57,559 nucleotides of DNA from assembly GCA_033297205.1 (NCBI GenBank), contig MU859276.1, forward strand, positions 1 through 57,559, in the 5' to 3' direction. The translations under genes and the position numbers were made by a program. This document shows, piece after piece, positions 32,054-44,090 of this stretch. Each line of letters opens with the position of its first letter. Positions within the stretch are counted from its first letter, which is position 1. Below the pieces are notes generated by a model, which worked only from the letters and a program-made list of their open reading frames with translations, had not been told where the DNA came from and made no database searches. Source of the stretch: Pseudoneurospora amorphoporcata. Lineage: Eukaryota > Ascomycota > Sordariomycetes > Sordariales > Sordariaceae.

Positions 32054-35000
32054 ATGATCAATCCCATATCCTTCCGGCCGGGGCCGGTCACCTTCTGGAC
32101 CACGCTCATCTACCTGGCCCTGCTGATACCCATCGTCATCATCAACGAGGAACCACCGGCGACGCCTAAGACGGCCGAGCCCTTCAAGGGTGTCAACCTC
32201 ACTGAGGCATGGCTCGACCTCACCACCATCACCAGAGCGTACCATCCCTACAACAGCAAATTCAACGAGGCGGTGCGCAGGTATCTGCTGAAGAAGGTCG
32301 AGACCATCTTGGAAGAAAATGGCGCTAGCTGGGTCTTGGATGGGTGAGTAGTCTTGGCCTTGAGATTCTGCAACGGTTGGGGTCAGAGAACTAATGGCAT
32401 GACTTTATGGCAGCCAAATGGCCGCTGCAAAGGACGGCAAGTCTGCAGCCGTCACCGTCTTCGATGACAATGTGTCGAATTCCACCTTTGTGATGGGAAA
32501 GTCTAATGGAACTACCTTCACCCGTACGGAGTCGATTAATAACGCCGCTTACTTCGAGGGTACCAATATCCTGGTTTACATCCGCGGTAAAGAGGATGAT
32601 GACGGCGAGTGGTGGGAGGCCGACTACGTTCATGGGATGAGGCGCAATGCGAAGGGTCTCACCTTGGTCAATGCCCATTACGATTCGTAAGTTCATTTCA
32701 AGTTCTTGTTTGTGCAAGAAGTCTCCAAAACTGACTTCTCATAGCGTCTCGACGGGCTTTGGTGCTACCGATGATGGCATGGGAGTCGTCACCTGCTTGC
32801 AGGTCCTCAAGTATTTCACCGCCCCGGGAAATCAACCCCAGCGCGGCATCGTGGTCATGTTGAATAACGGCGAGGAAGATTGGCTCTACGGCGCCAGGGC
32901 CCTCGGTCAACACAAGCTGAATCCTTTCATCCACACGTTTTTGAACGTCGAAGGCGCCGGTGCTGGAGGCAGGGCAATAGTATTCCGTGCCACAGATCGC
33001 GAGGTTATAGCGGCGTATGCTAGGACATCGCACCCTTTCGGTACTGTGATTGCATCTGATGCCTTTGGCTTGGGCTTCATCTCTAGTGGTACCGACTACT
33101 CAGTGCTCGTCGATGCCTACGGCCAGCGTGGACTCGATTTGGCCTTTTTCAAGCCTCGCGCGAGATATCACACCAACCAGGACGATACTCGGCACGCTTC
33201 CAAGGAGAGTCTCTGGCATATGCTGTCCGCGTCTGTCCATACAACCAAGCAGCTTTCCGGTGACACTAGCAACACCTTTATCGGTCAGAGGCCTGATAAA
33301 GCCCACGGAAAAGTTGCCAACGGCCGTCCCTCTAACGGAGTGTGGTTCGACCTCTTTGGCAAAAGCTTTGTGCTCTTTGGTCTGCGCGGCATGTTTGCCT
33401 GGTCGCTTACTCTTCTCATTGCCACTCCGTTGATCTTGGTCGGCATCACCTGGCTTCTTCGCAACCTCGACAAGGACTACTTCTTCACCTCCACGGTCAA
33501 GACTAAGGAGCATCCCGAATATGAAGCTGTTCCAATTGGTGGATGGAAGGGCTTCTTCCGGTATCCCTTTGCTTTGGGTGTCGCCGTGTTTTTTACGATT
33601 AGCTCGGCTCTTTTGATGAATAAGGTCAACCCGTTGATTGTCTACAGCAGCCGTTATTCTGTGTAAGTCCTTGTTCCCTGGTTCGGATGTTATTCTGGCT
33701 AACAATTCTTTTAGATGGGCCATGATGGTGTCTATCTTTTACTTTTCCTTCTGGATGATCATGCGCGGCGCTAATTTCGTCCGACCCAGCGCGCTTCACC
33801 GTGGCTACGCCAACCTGTGGCTCTTTGTTTTTGGCTGGATGGTCCTCGTCGCCGTCACCGCGTTGGAAGACCGCCGTAGGATTGCGGCAGGCTACATCTT
33901 TGTTTTCTTCGAGTCGGCTATCTTCTTATCGTGTCTGATCTCTTTCGTTGAGCTCTTGGCTCTCCCGAGGAAGTCTTCGTACGCCCTTCAGGTTCAGGAG
34001 GACTACGACGGTCATGATCATGATCATAACGGATACCAAGGATACAGGGACAGTACCGATGGACCATCTTCAAGGGTCAGGGCTGAATCATCGGCCTCTG
34101 CTGGTTCTCCTTCATCGCCCACGGTTGCTCAAGAACCGAGCAAGCCTACAGCGCCAGCCGGCACTACTAATGGATTGTCGACTGCGCCTTCTGTTGCCGC
34201 GCATTCTTCGCAGCCACAGCCTGCTCCCACGACGCCCACACCTGGCCGTTCTGCTAGCGCCCCTATTCCTTCTACTACACCCCGGGACGAGAATGACTCG
34301 GAAGAAGATGACGACGAACCGACTGAGCGGACACCACTTGTTGGCGGTAATGGCACCAATGATCGTGGCCGTACTACGTTTGCGACTACTTATCGCCGTT
34401 CTATCACCGCGTTGGTACACGGGGCTCGGAAGATGGAAGAGGATGGTGAGCCGTATGAGCACGAGCAAGATTGGTCTGGACACTTGCCTTCTTGGGCATG
34501 GTTCTTCCAGTTCTTGTTGCTTGGCCCCTTCATGATCATCCTCGCGGCCCAGACGGGTTTGATGCTCACAGACGCAGTGTACCAGACCGGATCAGACGGT
34601 AGCAAGCTCTTTACGCCCTACCTGATGATCTTCTTTTTCACAGTCTTGCTTATCATTCCCCTCACACCCTTCATCCACCGCATTACTCATCACATTCCTG
34701 TGTTTCTACTTGTCGTCTTCATTGTCACCCTTACCTACAACCTCGTCGCTTTCCCTTTCTCCGCCAACAATCGGTACAAGGCCTTCTTCGGTCAGTACAT
34801 TGATGTTGCTACTGGTGAGAACAAGATCTGCTACACTGGTATTGAGGAGTACGTCCGACCCATTATTGCTGAGCTCCCTTCTGCATCCGGGCGGGAAGTC
34901 ACCTGTGGCAAGTCCCTCCGTCGTGGTTCCACGATAGGAACGTGCTGCTTCGACGGATCCGCCGTTCCACCCAAGCTCGGAAGCGAAGATGACGAAGGCC

Positions 35001-35461
35001 TCCCTCAGGACAACTACGCCAACCTCATCACCGTCAACGCCACGCGCGGCCACAAGAAGGGCGACTCTTCAAGGACCACTGCCCGGATTGAGATCACGGC
35101 TGATAATACCAAGTCGTGCTTCCTGCAGTTCAAAAAGCCTGTGTCGGCGTTGACTATCGAGAACGGCTCCGGCTGGGACGATCGCTTCGGACAGTACCCT
35201 GAGGACGGAGTGGGGCTGGTTAGGCTCTGGCACAGGGAGTTTGACAAGACGTGGGTCGTGAATGCGGAGTGGAAGGGCTCAGAAACCAGAAAGGGAGACG
35301 ATGAGAATGATGGGACGGTGATTTGTATGTGGAGTGATGCGAATACGCCGGGGACTATTCCGGCGTTGGATGAGGCGTTGCAGTTTGTTCCGAGTTGGGC
35401 GGCTGTTACAAAGTTCTCAGAGGGTTTGGTGGAAGGGAGGAAGGCGTTTAATATTGTGTAA
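32054..35461 (+). CDS. PFF1: vacuolar membrane protease, M28 family
   Basis: Four exons (32054-32343, 32414-32686, 32745-33662, 33715-35461) with GT-AG introns of 70, 58 and 52 nt give about 1075 residues. An N-terminal membrane segment (about 10-31) is followed by a lumenal zinc peptidase domain with HYDS (His185), TDDG (Asp197), NNGEEDW (Glu231/Glu232), NVEGAG (Glu257) and YHTNQDD (His330). These are the metal ligands and base expected of M28 enzymes. A multi-pass region follows (LFGLRGMFAWSLTLLIATPL onward, about eight to nine segments), broken by a Ser/Pro/Asp-rich loop near residues 590-720, and ends in a lumenal beta-rich domain. Domain order and length match the fungal Pff1/YBR074W family. 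The ATG is the first in frame after a T-rich leader. Substrates are unknown in the family; vacuolar location is family knowledge. Confidence 0.93.
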
Positions 35462-37053
35462 GGTGGTGGTATGAATGGGTAGTCAGTAAAGTGACGTAGT
35501 GAAGGGGGAGTTAGTGCATAGGAGATTGGTTGGGGTTGCTTAATTTCCTACATGACATGTGTATACCTTATCCAGCCTATGGTCATTACTAACTTGGCCT
35601 AAGGAACCTTTTTTTTCCCCGCTTTACTGCATGCTCTGCCATTTGGCTTGAACAGCTATCTGCCTTCGGCTCATATGTCGAGTCGCTCAACACACGTCAA
35701 GTTGCCACTAAGACACTGTTGCACGAGCACCGGATGGAGTGTTCCCCGTCTTTAGGTTTCACCGTCTTTGTCGGTCTGGACTTCCGGATGTCGCCCGCTT
35801 CTACTTGATAAGGTAGGTACAACGATCATGAATGGGCTGACAACTTTTAAGGTGCAAAAATTCATCAGCGACTCCAAATGATTGCCCGCTTCTTGAACAT
35901 CCAGATTAATCCACTACCGAATACCTTCCCCTCAACTGTTTGCAGATATTTCATCTACGCTCTGCAACTTTTCAGCTCAGGAAGCTGCTTCTACTTTATT
36001 TCGATGGCGGCTAAAGCTGGGTTTCATATCAACCTCTCTCCCCTACCATGAATTTAAATCAGATCCCACTTATCCACACGAATCCTTCCAGTTACCGTCC
36101 CCTTTCCCTCGTCATCATCAAAGCATCTAGTTCACACACACACACGCAACAAATGACGGAGGTACAAGTAAAAAGGCTGCGTCGTCAACACGTTGTCCAA
36201 AGTGTCTCAGTGTCTCACTGCCCCATCTGGTTCCTGCGTCTTGACAAGCGGGAGGCTGCATGTTTGATGTTGCACGAGTCCGGTCGAGGACACCTTAGGT
36301 GCTCGGGTCTTTCGTCTTTCGTCTTTGCCTGATATTCAAAAGCTCAACGGGAATTTGTGGTGCTTGCTTGCGTGTCTCGGCTGGTATGTATGTTTGCGGT
36401 TGCTTTTACCGGATGTTATGTATCAGAATTGGGTTGATGTGGCAACATGTCTGGCTGAAATCGCGAGTTAGTGAGGGTGTAGATGGAAGGGAAGAAAATT
36501 TCCAGGTTGTTTCGGAATGGATTGCCATGTCTGAGAAGCAGGGAAGGAAACAGGCAAGTTATCTCCTTTAGCCCCTTCAAACAGAGTTTCCCCCGAAGGA
36601 CGGGCTGGAGAGATGGGATGGAAGACTTCCATTCTTCTTTCCATTTCCATTCCGAGATTTGGGCTGAGTTTCTGTAACGGAGCGGTATCGATGACGTGGA
36701 TAGTCCAGAGTGACGAAGTAAAGATATAACTCATCGTTTCCTAGGAAGGAGCGTTTCCTCTCTAGCTGTCCCTTTCTTCTTCTTCCCTTTTGCTCACTTG
36801 CAAAAACATAACCCAAGTGATTTGTTTTACCCGGACAAAATTACCTACACCTCGACAAACCGACCTAATCCTAATATCTAAATCGACCATCAACCTAATA
36901 ACAACTTGTACTATATCGACCTTTGTTTCCCACACAACATTCAAAGCTTCAACAAAACCTCACCTACTCTGAGCTCAATCAACCACCACAACACCCCCAC
37001 CCTCACCGGGCCAACGCCTTCCAACACCATCCAACCATCCAACTTTCCTCAAA
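35462..37053. other. intergenic region with promoter of the secreted-protein gene
   Basis: No supported gene. A short (CA)n tract lies at 36133-36146. The last 250 bases before 37054 are rich in ACAACC/CAACA and C/T, as in many fungal 5' leaders. Open frames here (36048-36332, 36299-36571, 36906-37301) show no recognisable domain, and the last overlaps the coding exon in another frame. Confidence 0.5.
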
Positions 37054-37905
37054 ATGGCCCCCTCAATGCTCAGCACTCTCATCATCCTCCTCTCAGCGAC
37101 CACCGCCCTCTTCGCCGCCGGCGCCGGCGCCACTCCCCTCCCCAGTTCCAACTCTGGCACAAAGGCCAAGAGCTGCGTCAACGGCCCTCCCGCCACCGGC
37201 TCCTCGCCCGGCAGCCTGCCCATCGCCGATTACTCGCTTGTTGCTCCCGCCGCGAACCTCAACTGGACTTCGTACACGGTAAAGATGAGCTGGTGGGATG
37301 AGCATTATTTGAGTGGACCGCATGTGAGTCTACCCACTATATCATTCATAAGACCTCTAGATCTAGAGAGAAGATAAAATATGGAGATTAGGGGTAGTGG
37401 GAAGCGAGAGGATGAAGAACAGTTGACAATATGGTTGGGAAGTGAAAGGAAAGTGAGCTGACGCACATTGATCAACACCAGTACATGCCCTACTCCCACC
37501 ACACCGACCCGTACGGCGCGTTCAAGTGCCAGTATACTTGCAACGCGGCGGGGGATAAATGCAAGAGCTACTTTTTGTGGTATAGTAGGTCTCCTCTACT
37601 ACTCCTCCTACTTCTGATACTATATCCATCGTTGGACTGGATGGCTAGCTGACGTGGATGAAACAGCGGATGTCAACGACTCAAACGAGCATACCAACTG
37701 TGTTTTGTTTGATGACATGTAAGCCCTTTCTCTCTTCTTCTCCCTCTCTTCTCTTTCTTTCGATGACCCTTCACCCCCTTACCTCCTTGCTTGGTTGTGC
37801 TGACGAAAGATCGACGACAGCATCGACCCGTCCATCTTCGTCCAGGGTACCAACGCCACTATCGGCGCGGGTGGCTACGACAGACGGTGCCAGGGCTCGG
37901 CCTAG
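37054..37905 (+). CDS. small secreted six-cysteine protein, possibly PAN/apple-like
   Basis: Four exons (37054-37323, 37482-37584, 37667-37718, 37821-37905) encode about 169 residues. Residues 1-28 form a signal peptide (hydrophobic core STLIILLSATTALFAAGA, cleavage near AGA-TPLP). The mature part has six Cys: KSCVNG, FKCQYTC, DKCKSY, HTNCVLF and DRRCQG. The pattern of CQYTC, SYFLWY, NCVLFDD and GGYDRRC resembles the small PAN/apple-like domain of fungal secreted proteins, but this is a weak match. There are N-glycosylation sequons at NWT and NAT. Introns 1-3 use GTGAGT, GTAGGT and GTAAGC donors. The last acceptor is GACGACAG (37813-37820); the nearer AAAG acceptor would shift the frame and replace the Cys-containing end. 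Function is unknown; extracellular or cell-wall location is inferred. Confidence 0.7.
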
Positions 37906-38749
37906 AAGTCCATTCGGCCATTGAAGTATTTCGGATATTTCTGGGCGGCGGGGGAGCATAGAGGTCCTTATAAGCCTGGAGGTGCGCCGAACCTTGAGAA
38001 GTAAAAAAAATAGGAAGGGCTTAGTCTTGGTGGACGAGTAATGGCCGGAGTTATCTTGCGGTAATCGGGTTTCCCGTACATATTTCGGTTTGCTTTGGTG
38101 GCTCTTTCGTATGATGGGTAATTTCACTGGCTGAAGGGTGGTGGTCTAGTGCGTATAGCTTCAGTTGTAATCAGATTGAACTTCTTCCATTGTGGGTCAT
38201 CGAAGTTCCGTATTTCGCTGATGTGTAAAGTGCATGTCATTATATCTTATTGAAACCCAGTGCAAAGCTCACCTGGGCAACGACCTAACGCCTGAATACC
38301 AATGCCAAGTCTAACCATATGTCAAAGCCCCAAACTCCTGATAGACATGCGCCGAAAGCCCAACCAACCAAGCCACCTGTCATACGAATTCTGCAGCCCG
38401 CTCCTGTCATCTCTCGCAAAGTCCGAGTAAATCAGTGAAACTCAGGCGGCGTGAAGAATTCCTCGTATTCAGACAGCTCATCCATATGATCCGTTCCCAT
38501 GAGAGCCGCTCCTCCCTCCACGTTAACACCCGCACCATCAGCACCAAAGGAACCAGACCTCTAGTCCTCATTAGCCACCGGACCACCACCATCAGCAGCA
38601 GCAGCAGGAGCAGCAGCAGCATCATCATCCAAAAGGGGAAGGGACTTGCAAGCCTGATCCATCCGATCGTCTCCATGTTTCTTCCCAACCGCACCCTCAG
38701 AACCACCAGCGCCATCAGCACCATCAGTACCACAATGTGGAAGGGATCT

Positions 38750-39604
38750 CTAATCCTCATCCATCCGACCCGCTCCTCCTCCTCCCTCCTCCTTCTTGAT
38801 CACCCTACCAAGTGGCCCAGAAGCAGATATTCCTTTCTCCCTCGCCACCCTCTCCGCGTGCTCCCTCGCCCTTGCCCACAGCTCCCTCTCCATATCCCTC
38901 TCCACCGTGTCAATCGCCATATTCATCCTCCCCACATCCAAGTTCCCATACCTTCCCACGCCGTCGGGGTCCAGTCGTGCCGCCACGGGCCGCACCCACT
39001 TCGCTCCCTTGTGCGTCTCGATCTTGGCTGGCCGTGTGAGCTCGCCAGGGTTCTTGGGTGCTGAAGCGGCGGCGTAACCACCTGGTTTGTTGGAGGCGTT
39101 TGGTTCCCCGCCAGTGTTGGAGTCGTCGTCGGGATTGTTCGCGTTGGGGTTGGAAGAGGAAGAGCGCAGGTTGATGATGCCTGCTTCTTCCATGGCGTAG
39201 ATCTGGCGACGGAGTTGTTTGTCGACGCGGTCGAGGGTGGAGAGGAAGGTAGATTGGATTTGGGTGAAGCGGGTTGTTGCGTCTTCTTGGTCTTGTTGTT
39301 GTTTTTGCTGCTCGGCTTCGGTTTGTTGGTCAGATGATGTGGGTGGTGGGGAGGCGAGGCAGCGGAGGGCGTTTGACGTTAGTTCGAGGAGGGAGACGAT
39401 ATCCTGTTTGGGTTGAAAGGTGGTTAGTCTGAGGAATATTGTGGGAAGGGTGGTGGGAGGAGGAGGAGGAGGAGGAGGAGGAGGCGAGGTGCGTACGTTG
39501 TCGATGTTGCTGAGTTGTTGGATGTGCTCGGCTGTTGTGAAGGGTTCGTGGATGTCGATGTCCATCTGAGATGGTTGCCCTTGGGGTTGGGCGTTGTGGT
39601 CCAT
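38750..39604 (-). CDS. MED11: Mediator complex subunit 11
   Basis: Two exons on the minus strand (39604-39497 and 39403-38750) with one intron (39404-39496, GTACGC...AACAG, mostly CCT repeats) give about 253 residues. The junction restores AEHIQQLSNIDN-DIVSLL followed by ELTSNALRCLAS (about 25-55), the conserved N-terminal helical bundle of MED11, a head-module Mediator subunit that pairs with MED22 in the nucleus. A second helix (TRFTQIQSTFLSTLDRVDKQ) follows, then a fungal-specific tail with GAKWVRPVAARLDPDGVGRY and a basic helix. The stop at 38750-38752 is TAG, yet the same frame stays protein-like to 38432; a 243-nt intron (38561-38803) would give a longer form. The gene is divergent from TAF5 across 730 bp. 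Confidence 0.85.
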   Translation of the reverse strand: MDHNAQPQGQPSQMDIDIHEPFTTAEHIQQLSNIDNVRTSPPPPPPPPPPTTLPTIFLRLTTFQPKQDIVSLLELTSNALRCLASPPPTSSDQQTEAEQQKQQQDQEDATTRFTQIQSTFLSTLDRVDKQLRRQIYAMEEAGIINLRSSSSNPNANNPDDDSNTGGEPNASNKPGGYAAASAPKNPGELTRPAKIETHKGAKWVRPVAARLDPDGVGRYGNLDVGRMNMAIDTVERDMERELWARAREHAERVAREKGISASGPLGRVIKKEEGGGGAGRMDED

Positions 39605-40334
39605 GTTGACGTGATGCTGTTGTTATTGAATCGGAGTAATAGTGCTTATTCGGATGATATGATCGGCATATATGTATATCGTGATGAGTCCAATCGGATT
39701 TGTTTGCAGATTGAGGCCCCTGCTGTCAACTTCTTGGATTGCGCATGTGGTGTTTTGTTTTGGGGACCAAAATGGTTGAAGAGAAGCTCCCCCACGAAAC
39801 TGCCCTGTCAATCGCTGAGAAAGGTGGGGTAAATTGCGGGAACTGCAAGTGCCAAGGCCCAGCGTGCCTGCAGGAAAGCACGGATCAAGCGCTAGATAAA
39901 CGCGCTACTGTAAGTGTTTGACTGGGCTGTTCGACACGACGTCCATCCTCGCTCGGCAAATGCCGTCCTTCGACAAACTGACCTGGACCTCGTCATCTCC
40001 ATCTCGTCTTGAGCCTCATTATCATCTTTGCCATTTTTCATTAAACACACGCTATCATTAGAACTGACCGCTAGGATTCTTGTTGGAGTCACTATATACC
40101 CATTTCGGACGAACGATACATATCACCAGGCTCACAGGAACCGGATCGAGAACATACCATCATCTACCACACGCGTCGACGTCCTCCTCACCCTCCACCA
40201 CTTGGTTCCAAGAAGGCTACATACAGCAAGAGCCACAAACGCTACCGGAGTCATTCAAACTCGACTGTTGCGCCTGTTCTATCAGAGACGGAACAAAGAC
40301 ATAGATAGCTGTTCGGTAAAGGGACATACACATC
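39605..40334. promoter_or_regulatory. shared upstream region of MED11 and TAF5
   Basis: The 730 bases between the two divergent start codons hold no supported gene. The MED11 side contains AT-rich text (39610-39680) and the TAF5 side a C/T- and ACC-rich leader (40100-40330). A bidirectional promoter is inferred from layout only; no specific site was recognised. Confidence 0.4.
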
Positions 40335-43300
40335 ATGTCCAACCCCCCACCAACAAACACCGGCCAGGCGCCGGCAGGTGCCACATATGGCGGTGGCCAA
40401 CAACATCAACAACAACCCCAGTCTGCTAGCGGTGCGCCAACCACGGGAGCCACAGGAGGAACAGGAGCCGCAGGGACGGCGTCGACGAGCAACACGGCGC
40501 CGACACCTCAGAATCTGAACCAGATAGTGAGTCCTTGCTGAGTGTTTGATTCCACCTGCCCGTTGTGCCAAATATCAGTACTCCATGGCCCTCTTCAACC
40601 CGTACCTACCCCCCTCATGGGAACTCCACCGCCCTTGCCTTCTATCCCTTCTCTTTATATAGAACCTTTTCGTGTACAAGTTATGAAACCTTTCCAGCCA
40701 TCACTGCGTCCTACTGTAATAAGCACATGTTGGCCGGTCGTGCTTTGGCGTTGATTCACTTGGGCTCCAGGTTCCCTTCAGGTTCCCTTCACCGGCACTC
40801 CCCGTCTAACTACACAATTGAGCGTCGCCTTTCCACCTCCAACAGCACATCACCCTTTCACTACCGTCTGCCCTCAATATCCCTGACAGCTCAGTATCGA
40901 GAAGACATCACGTTTATCCCCAAAACACTCGCGCGTGTCACCATGCCTTCTCGATTTGCTTATCACCCGCATCCCCCGCCTTCGCCTCTCCGCATATCGC
41001 ATTTGCCGAATCAAGCTGTGGTGGAACTCTATGGTGCTAGACCCCCAGCTAACGACGCACAGGTTACGGACTACTTAAAGAAGAAGGGATTCACAAAGAC
41101 CGAAGCCGTTTTTCGTCAAGAGACAGCCCATCTTGGGCCTGACGGCAGGCCCGCGCAGCGCAATGAGGAGAACGGACCGCGAAAGTACCTAAAGGCATTC
41201 ATCTTGCTCCGAGATTGGATCGAGAATAACTTGGACATCTACAAGGTAAGATACAGCGAAGGCGAGGATCCAATGAACCCGTGGCAGTGACTCTGACAAA
41301 TAATAGTTCGAACTTAGGAAGCTCTTGTGGCCTGTCTTCGTTTACTCCTACATTGAGCTCGTTTTCACGGGCTATGTGGAAGAAGCAAAGCACTACCTTG
41401 CGACACTGCGACCTCACTTTGAAGCGGTCCACCGCGAGGCGTTGGACTTGTTTGCGACAGTCACCCTTCCACAACACATTCGCGAAAACCCCACAATCAA
41501 ACTCTACCGGGAGAATAAGTATCACGTCCCGCTCAACCAGTCGCTTTCCGCCAACCTTTTCCACTTTCTCGAGCGCGAGGCGGATGCTGGCGGCTCAACA
41601 ATTACATTCATCCTTCAAACCTTCTGCCGGGTAGACGCCAGCGCAAGGGGGCCCATCGAACCATTCAGCTTTGAGGCTATTTACCGACGAACGCAGAATC
41701 TGGATCTCGATGAGATTGACCAACTCGAAGGCATTCCTGGTGTTTTCACTGGTGTTACGAACAGGGACGTTCTCGACTCATCAGCACCACTAAAGCTTGG
41801 CCCTCTGCCTATGGAACCAGAGTTGAGGGAAGACGTACGGGCAGAGCTTGAGGACGAGGACCAGCGACATCCACCAGCGGAGGGCAGGTCCACACTCGTT
41901 GAGGAGTTCGACCAGCGGATCAAGCGAGAGGATAGTGCCGACGCTCCCTCAAGAACAGACCTCCCTCTTCCACCATCTCGGGCCAGGGACGTCGTAATAG
42001 AGATGCAAAAGGTTCGGGAAAACCGAGACCGGTTCAAGATCGAGGGTCGGACTGGTGGTGCGGGTATTCCTGTCTCGGCCTGCATGTTTACATTCCACAA
42101 CAGCTTGGGGAGGTAAGCTATCGTACGCGTTCTCCGATGCGGCTGCTTGGTGCTAACTGATTCTTTTTTCCTAGCGTTTCGTGTATGGACTTTTCCAACG
42201 ACCACGAGCTCGTGGCTGTCGGCACTATGGACTCATACATCCGCGTCTGGTCTATGAACGGGAAACCGTTGAAATCATCTGTCGCCAGCGAGAAGGATCT
42301 ACAAGTCAACAATCGGAAGCTGATCGGCCACTCCGCTCCCGTCTACGGCGTGTCTTTCTCGGATTCTATTGCCAATTTGGACCGTAATGTCTTCCCGGAA
42401 GCCGACGGGGCCAAGCCCGATACAAGCACCAAGCTGCTACTATCATGCTCGGCCGATGGCCAAATCCGCCTTTGGTCCCTCGACCACTGGGCATGTCTAT
42501 GCATATACAAGGCCCACGATGGCCCCGTCTTCCGCGTTCTCTGGGGTCCTCACGGCCACTACTTCGCCACTGGCGGCTGGGACAAGACCGTCCGCGTATT
42601 CGCGCAAGACAGAGCCTCTGCGCTACGCATTATGGTCGGACATGATACGCCCATCTCAACAATCACGTGGCACCCAAACGGAACGTACATCTTCTCCGCA
42701 TCGGACGACACCGACAAGTCCATCCGCATGTGGTCGGTTGTGACAGGCAACTGCGTACGCATCTTCACGGGTCATACAGACTACATCAGCGCGTTGCAAT
42801 GCGCGCCAAACGGAAAGATCCTCGCCAGCGCCGACACGGGTGGAAACATTTTCTTCTGGGACATTGCCAAGGGCGCGCGCATTAAGCGGTGCCGCGGCCA
42901 CGGCAAGGGCGGCATCCCGTCACTGAGCTTCAGTGCCGAGTCGAACGTGCTTGTGTCGGGAGGCCTTGATGGCACGGTAAGGCTCTGGGACGTGGAGTTG
43001 CCCGCTGACCCCAGCAAGAGCAGCCAGCTTGCTATCACGAGCACCGGTGTGGCGGTTGCGGGAGGCGCATCTGGTCAACAGCCGGATGGTGCCGCAACTG
43101 GCGACAGCATTGCCGTGGCATCTGGCGGAGGTCCCAACGGTAACTCGATCACGGTGGGCGGCACCGGTGCTTCGGCTACCTCAGCCGCTGCTGCCAATGC
43201 CACCGGCAACACTGGCACCGGTAGCGGCGCCGCTAATGGTAGCAGTGGTGCCGTCACAGGGAAGAAGAAGGGCAAGGAGGTGCAAATTACTCCTGATCAA

Positions 43301-43399
43301 ATCAGTGCGTTTGCGACCAAGAAGACGCCGGTGATGAAGGTGCAGTTTACGAGAATGAACCTGGTGGTTGCGGGTGGATGCTATGATCCTGAGCGTTAG
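40335..43399 (+). CDS. TAF5: transcription initiation factor TFIID subunit 5 (WD-repeat)
   Basis: Exons 40335-40526, 41063-41245, 41307-42112 and 42175-43399 encode about 801 residues. A Gln/Gly/Ala/Thr-rich start (1-61) leads to a LisH motif (NLNQI-VTDYLKKKGFTKTEAVF, about 60-82). The TAF5 N-terminal domain follows (KYLKAFILLRDWIENNLDIY, then FELRKLLWPVFVYSYIELV and ENPTIKLYRENKYHVPLNQS, about 110-240). From about 395 there are six to seven WD repeats (MDSYIRVWSM, DGQIRLWSL, GGWDKTVRVFA, KSIRMWSV, GGNIFFWDI, DGTVRLWDV). A Gly/Ala/Thr-rich insert precedes a final conserved LVVAGGCYDPER. This is a core TFIID (and in some fungi SAGA) scaffold in the nucleus. Intron 1 is long (536 nt) and its last 498 nt are open in frame with exon 2. 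VPS5 follows 690 bp downstream on the same strand. Confidence 0.95.
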
Positions 43400-44090
43400 G
43401 AGGTTCACGACTAGCGATCCCTATTGGAACCCAGGGGACGGTAGCAATGCTGGTGATGTATGACACGCTTGCCAACATGAAATAGGTTGTTTGGTCACAA
43501 CCAATGACGGTTGAAGAGGGTCACATATACTATTTTGAAAGGAGTTGGCGATGCAGGAGTTTCCGGTTCATCAGGATTACAAAGTGGTTGCAGAGTCTAC
43601 TAAAAGAATCCATAGGGTTGGGAATCATTGTTTCAGTGGAACCTTCAAGCCGAGAATAGGGTTTGATCAGGCATAGAAATAAGAAGTCAATAACGAACAT
43701 TAGCAGTTCCATTATATCATTGTTCTTCACAGTACTGTAGGTCAAGGAAATGTTGGTTCGCCCCTATTTGGATAGCTTCACCCGATGTTTATTACTAGGA
43801 GCTGTGGTGAAACGACGTCAATTGGTCCGAGCGTCCCGCAGCTGCTTTGGAGTTTGGACGGGAGCTTGGCCGCTGACGATACACCTGCCTAGGCGACCAG
43901 GATAGCGCTCGCACTCCCAAGGTTCCCGTCCAACAGTCCAGTCGCCGTCCAATACTCTCGACCTATACCTTCCTCGAAGCTTCATTACAACCGGCCTCAT
44001 ACCATTGCCGGTCATTCTATTCGTCTTATTATCGTGTCTATTCGTTGAATCCACTCTTTGCTTGAGAATCCCACAACCAGGAGCTGTGCA
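43400..44090. other. intergenic region between TAF5 and VPS5
   Basis: No supported gene. It contains the 3' UTR of TAF5 and the promoter of VPS5, the latter probably within 43800-44090. The frame upstream of 44091 stays open to about 44058 but offers no ATG. Confidence 0.5.

Noticed and set aside
38407..38760. minus frame of 117 codons with Leu/Met runs
   Set aside because: It is an out-of-frame reading of the MED11 3' low-complexity repeats.
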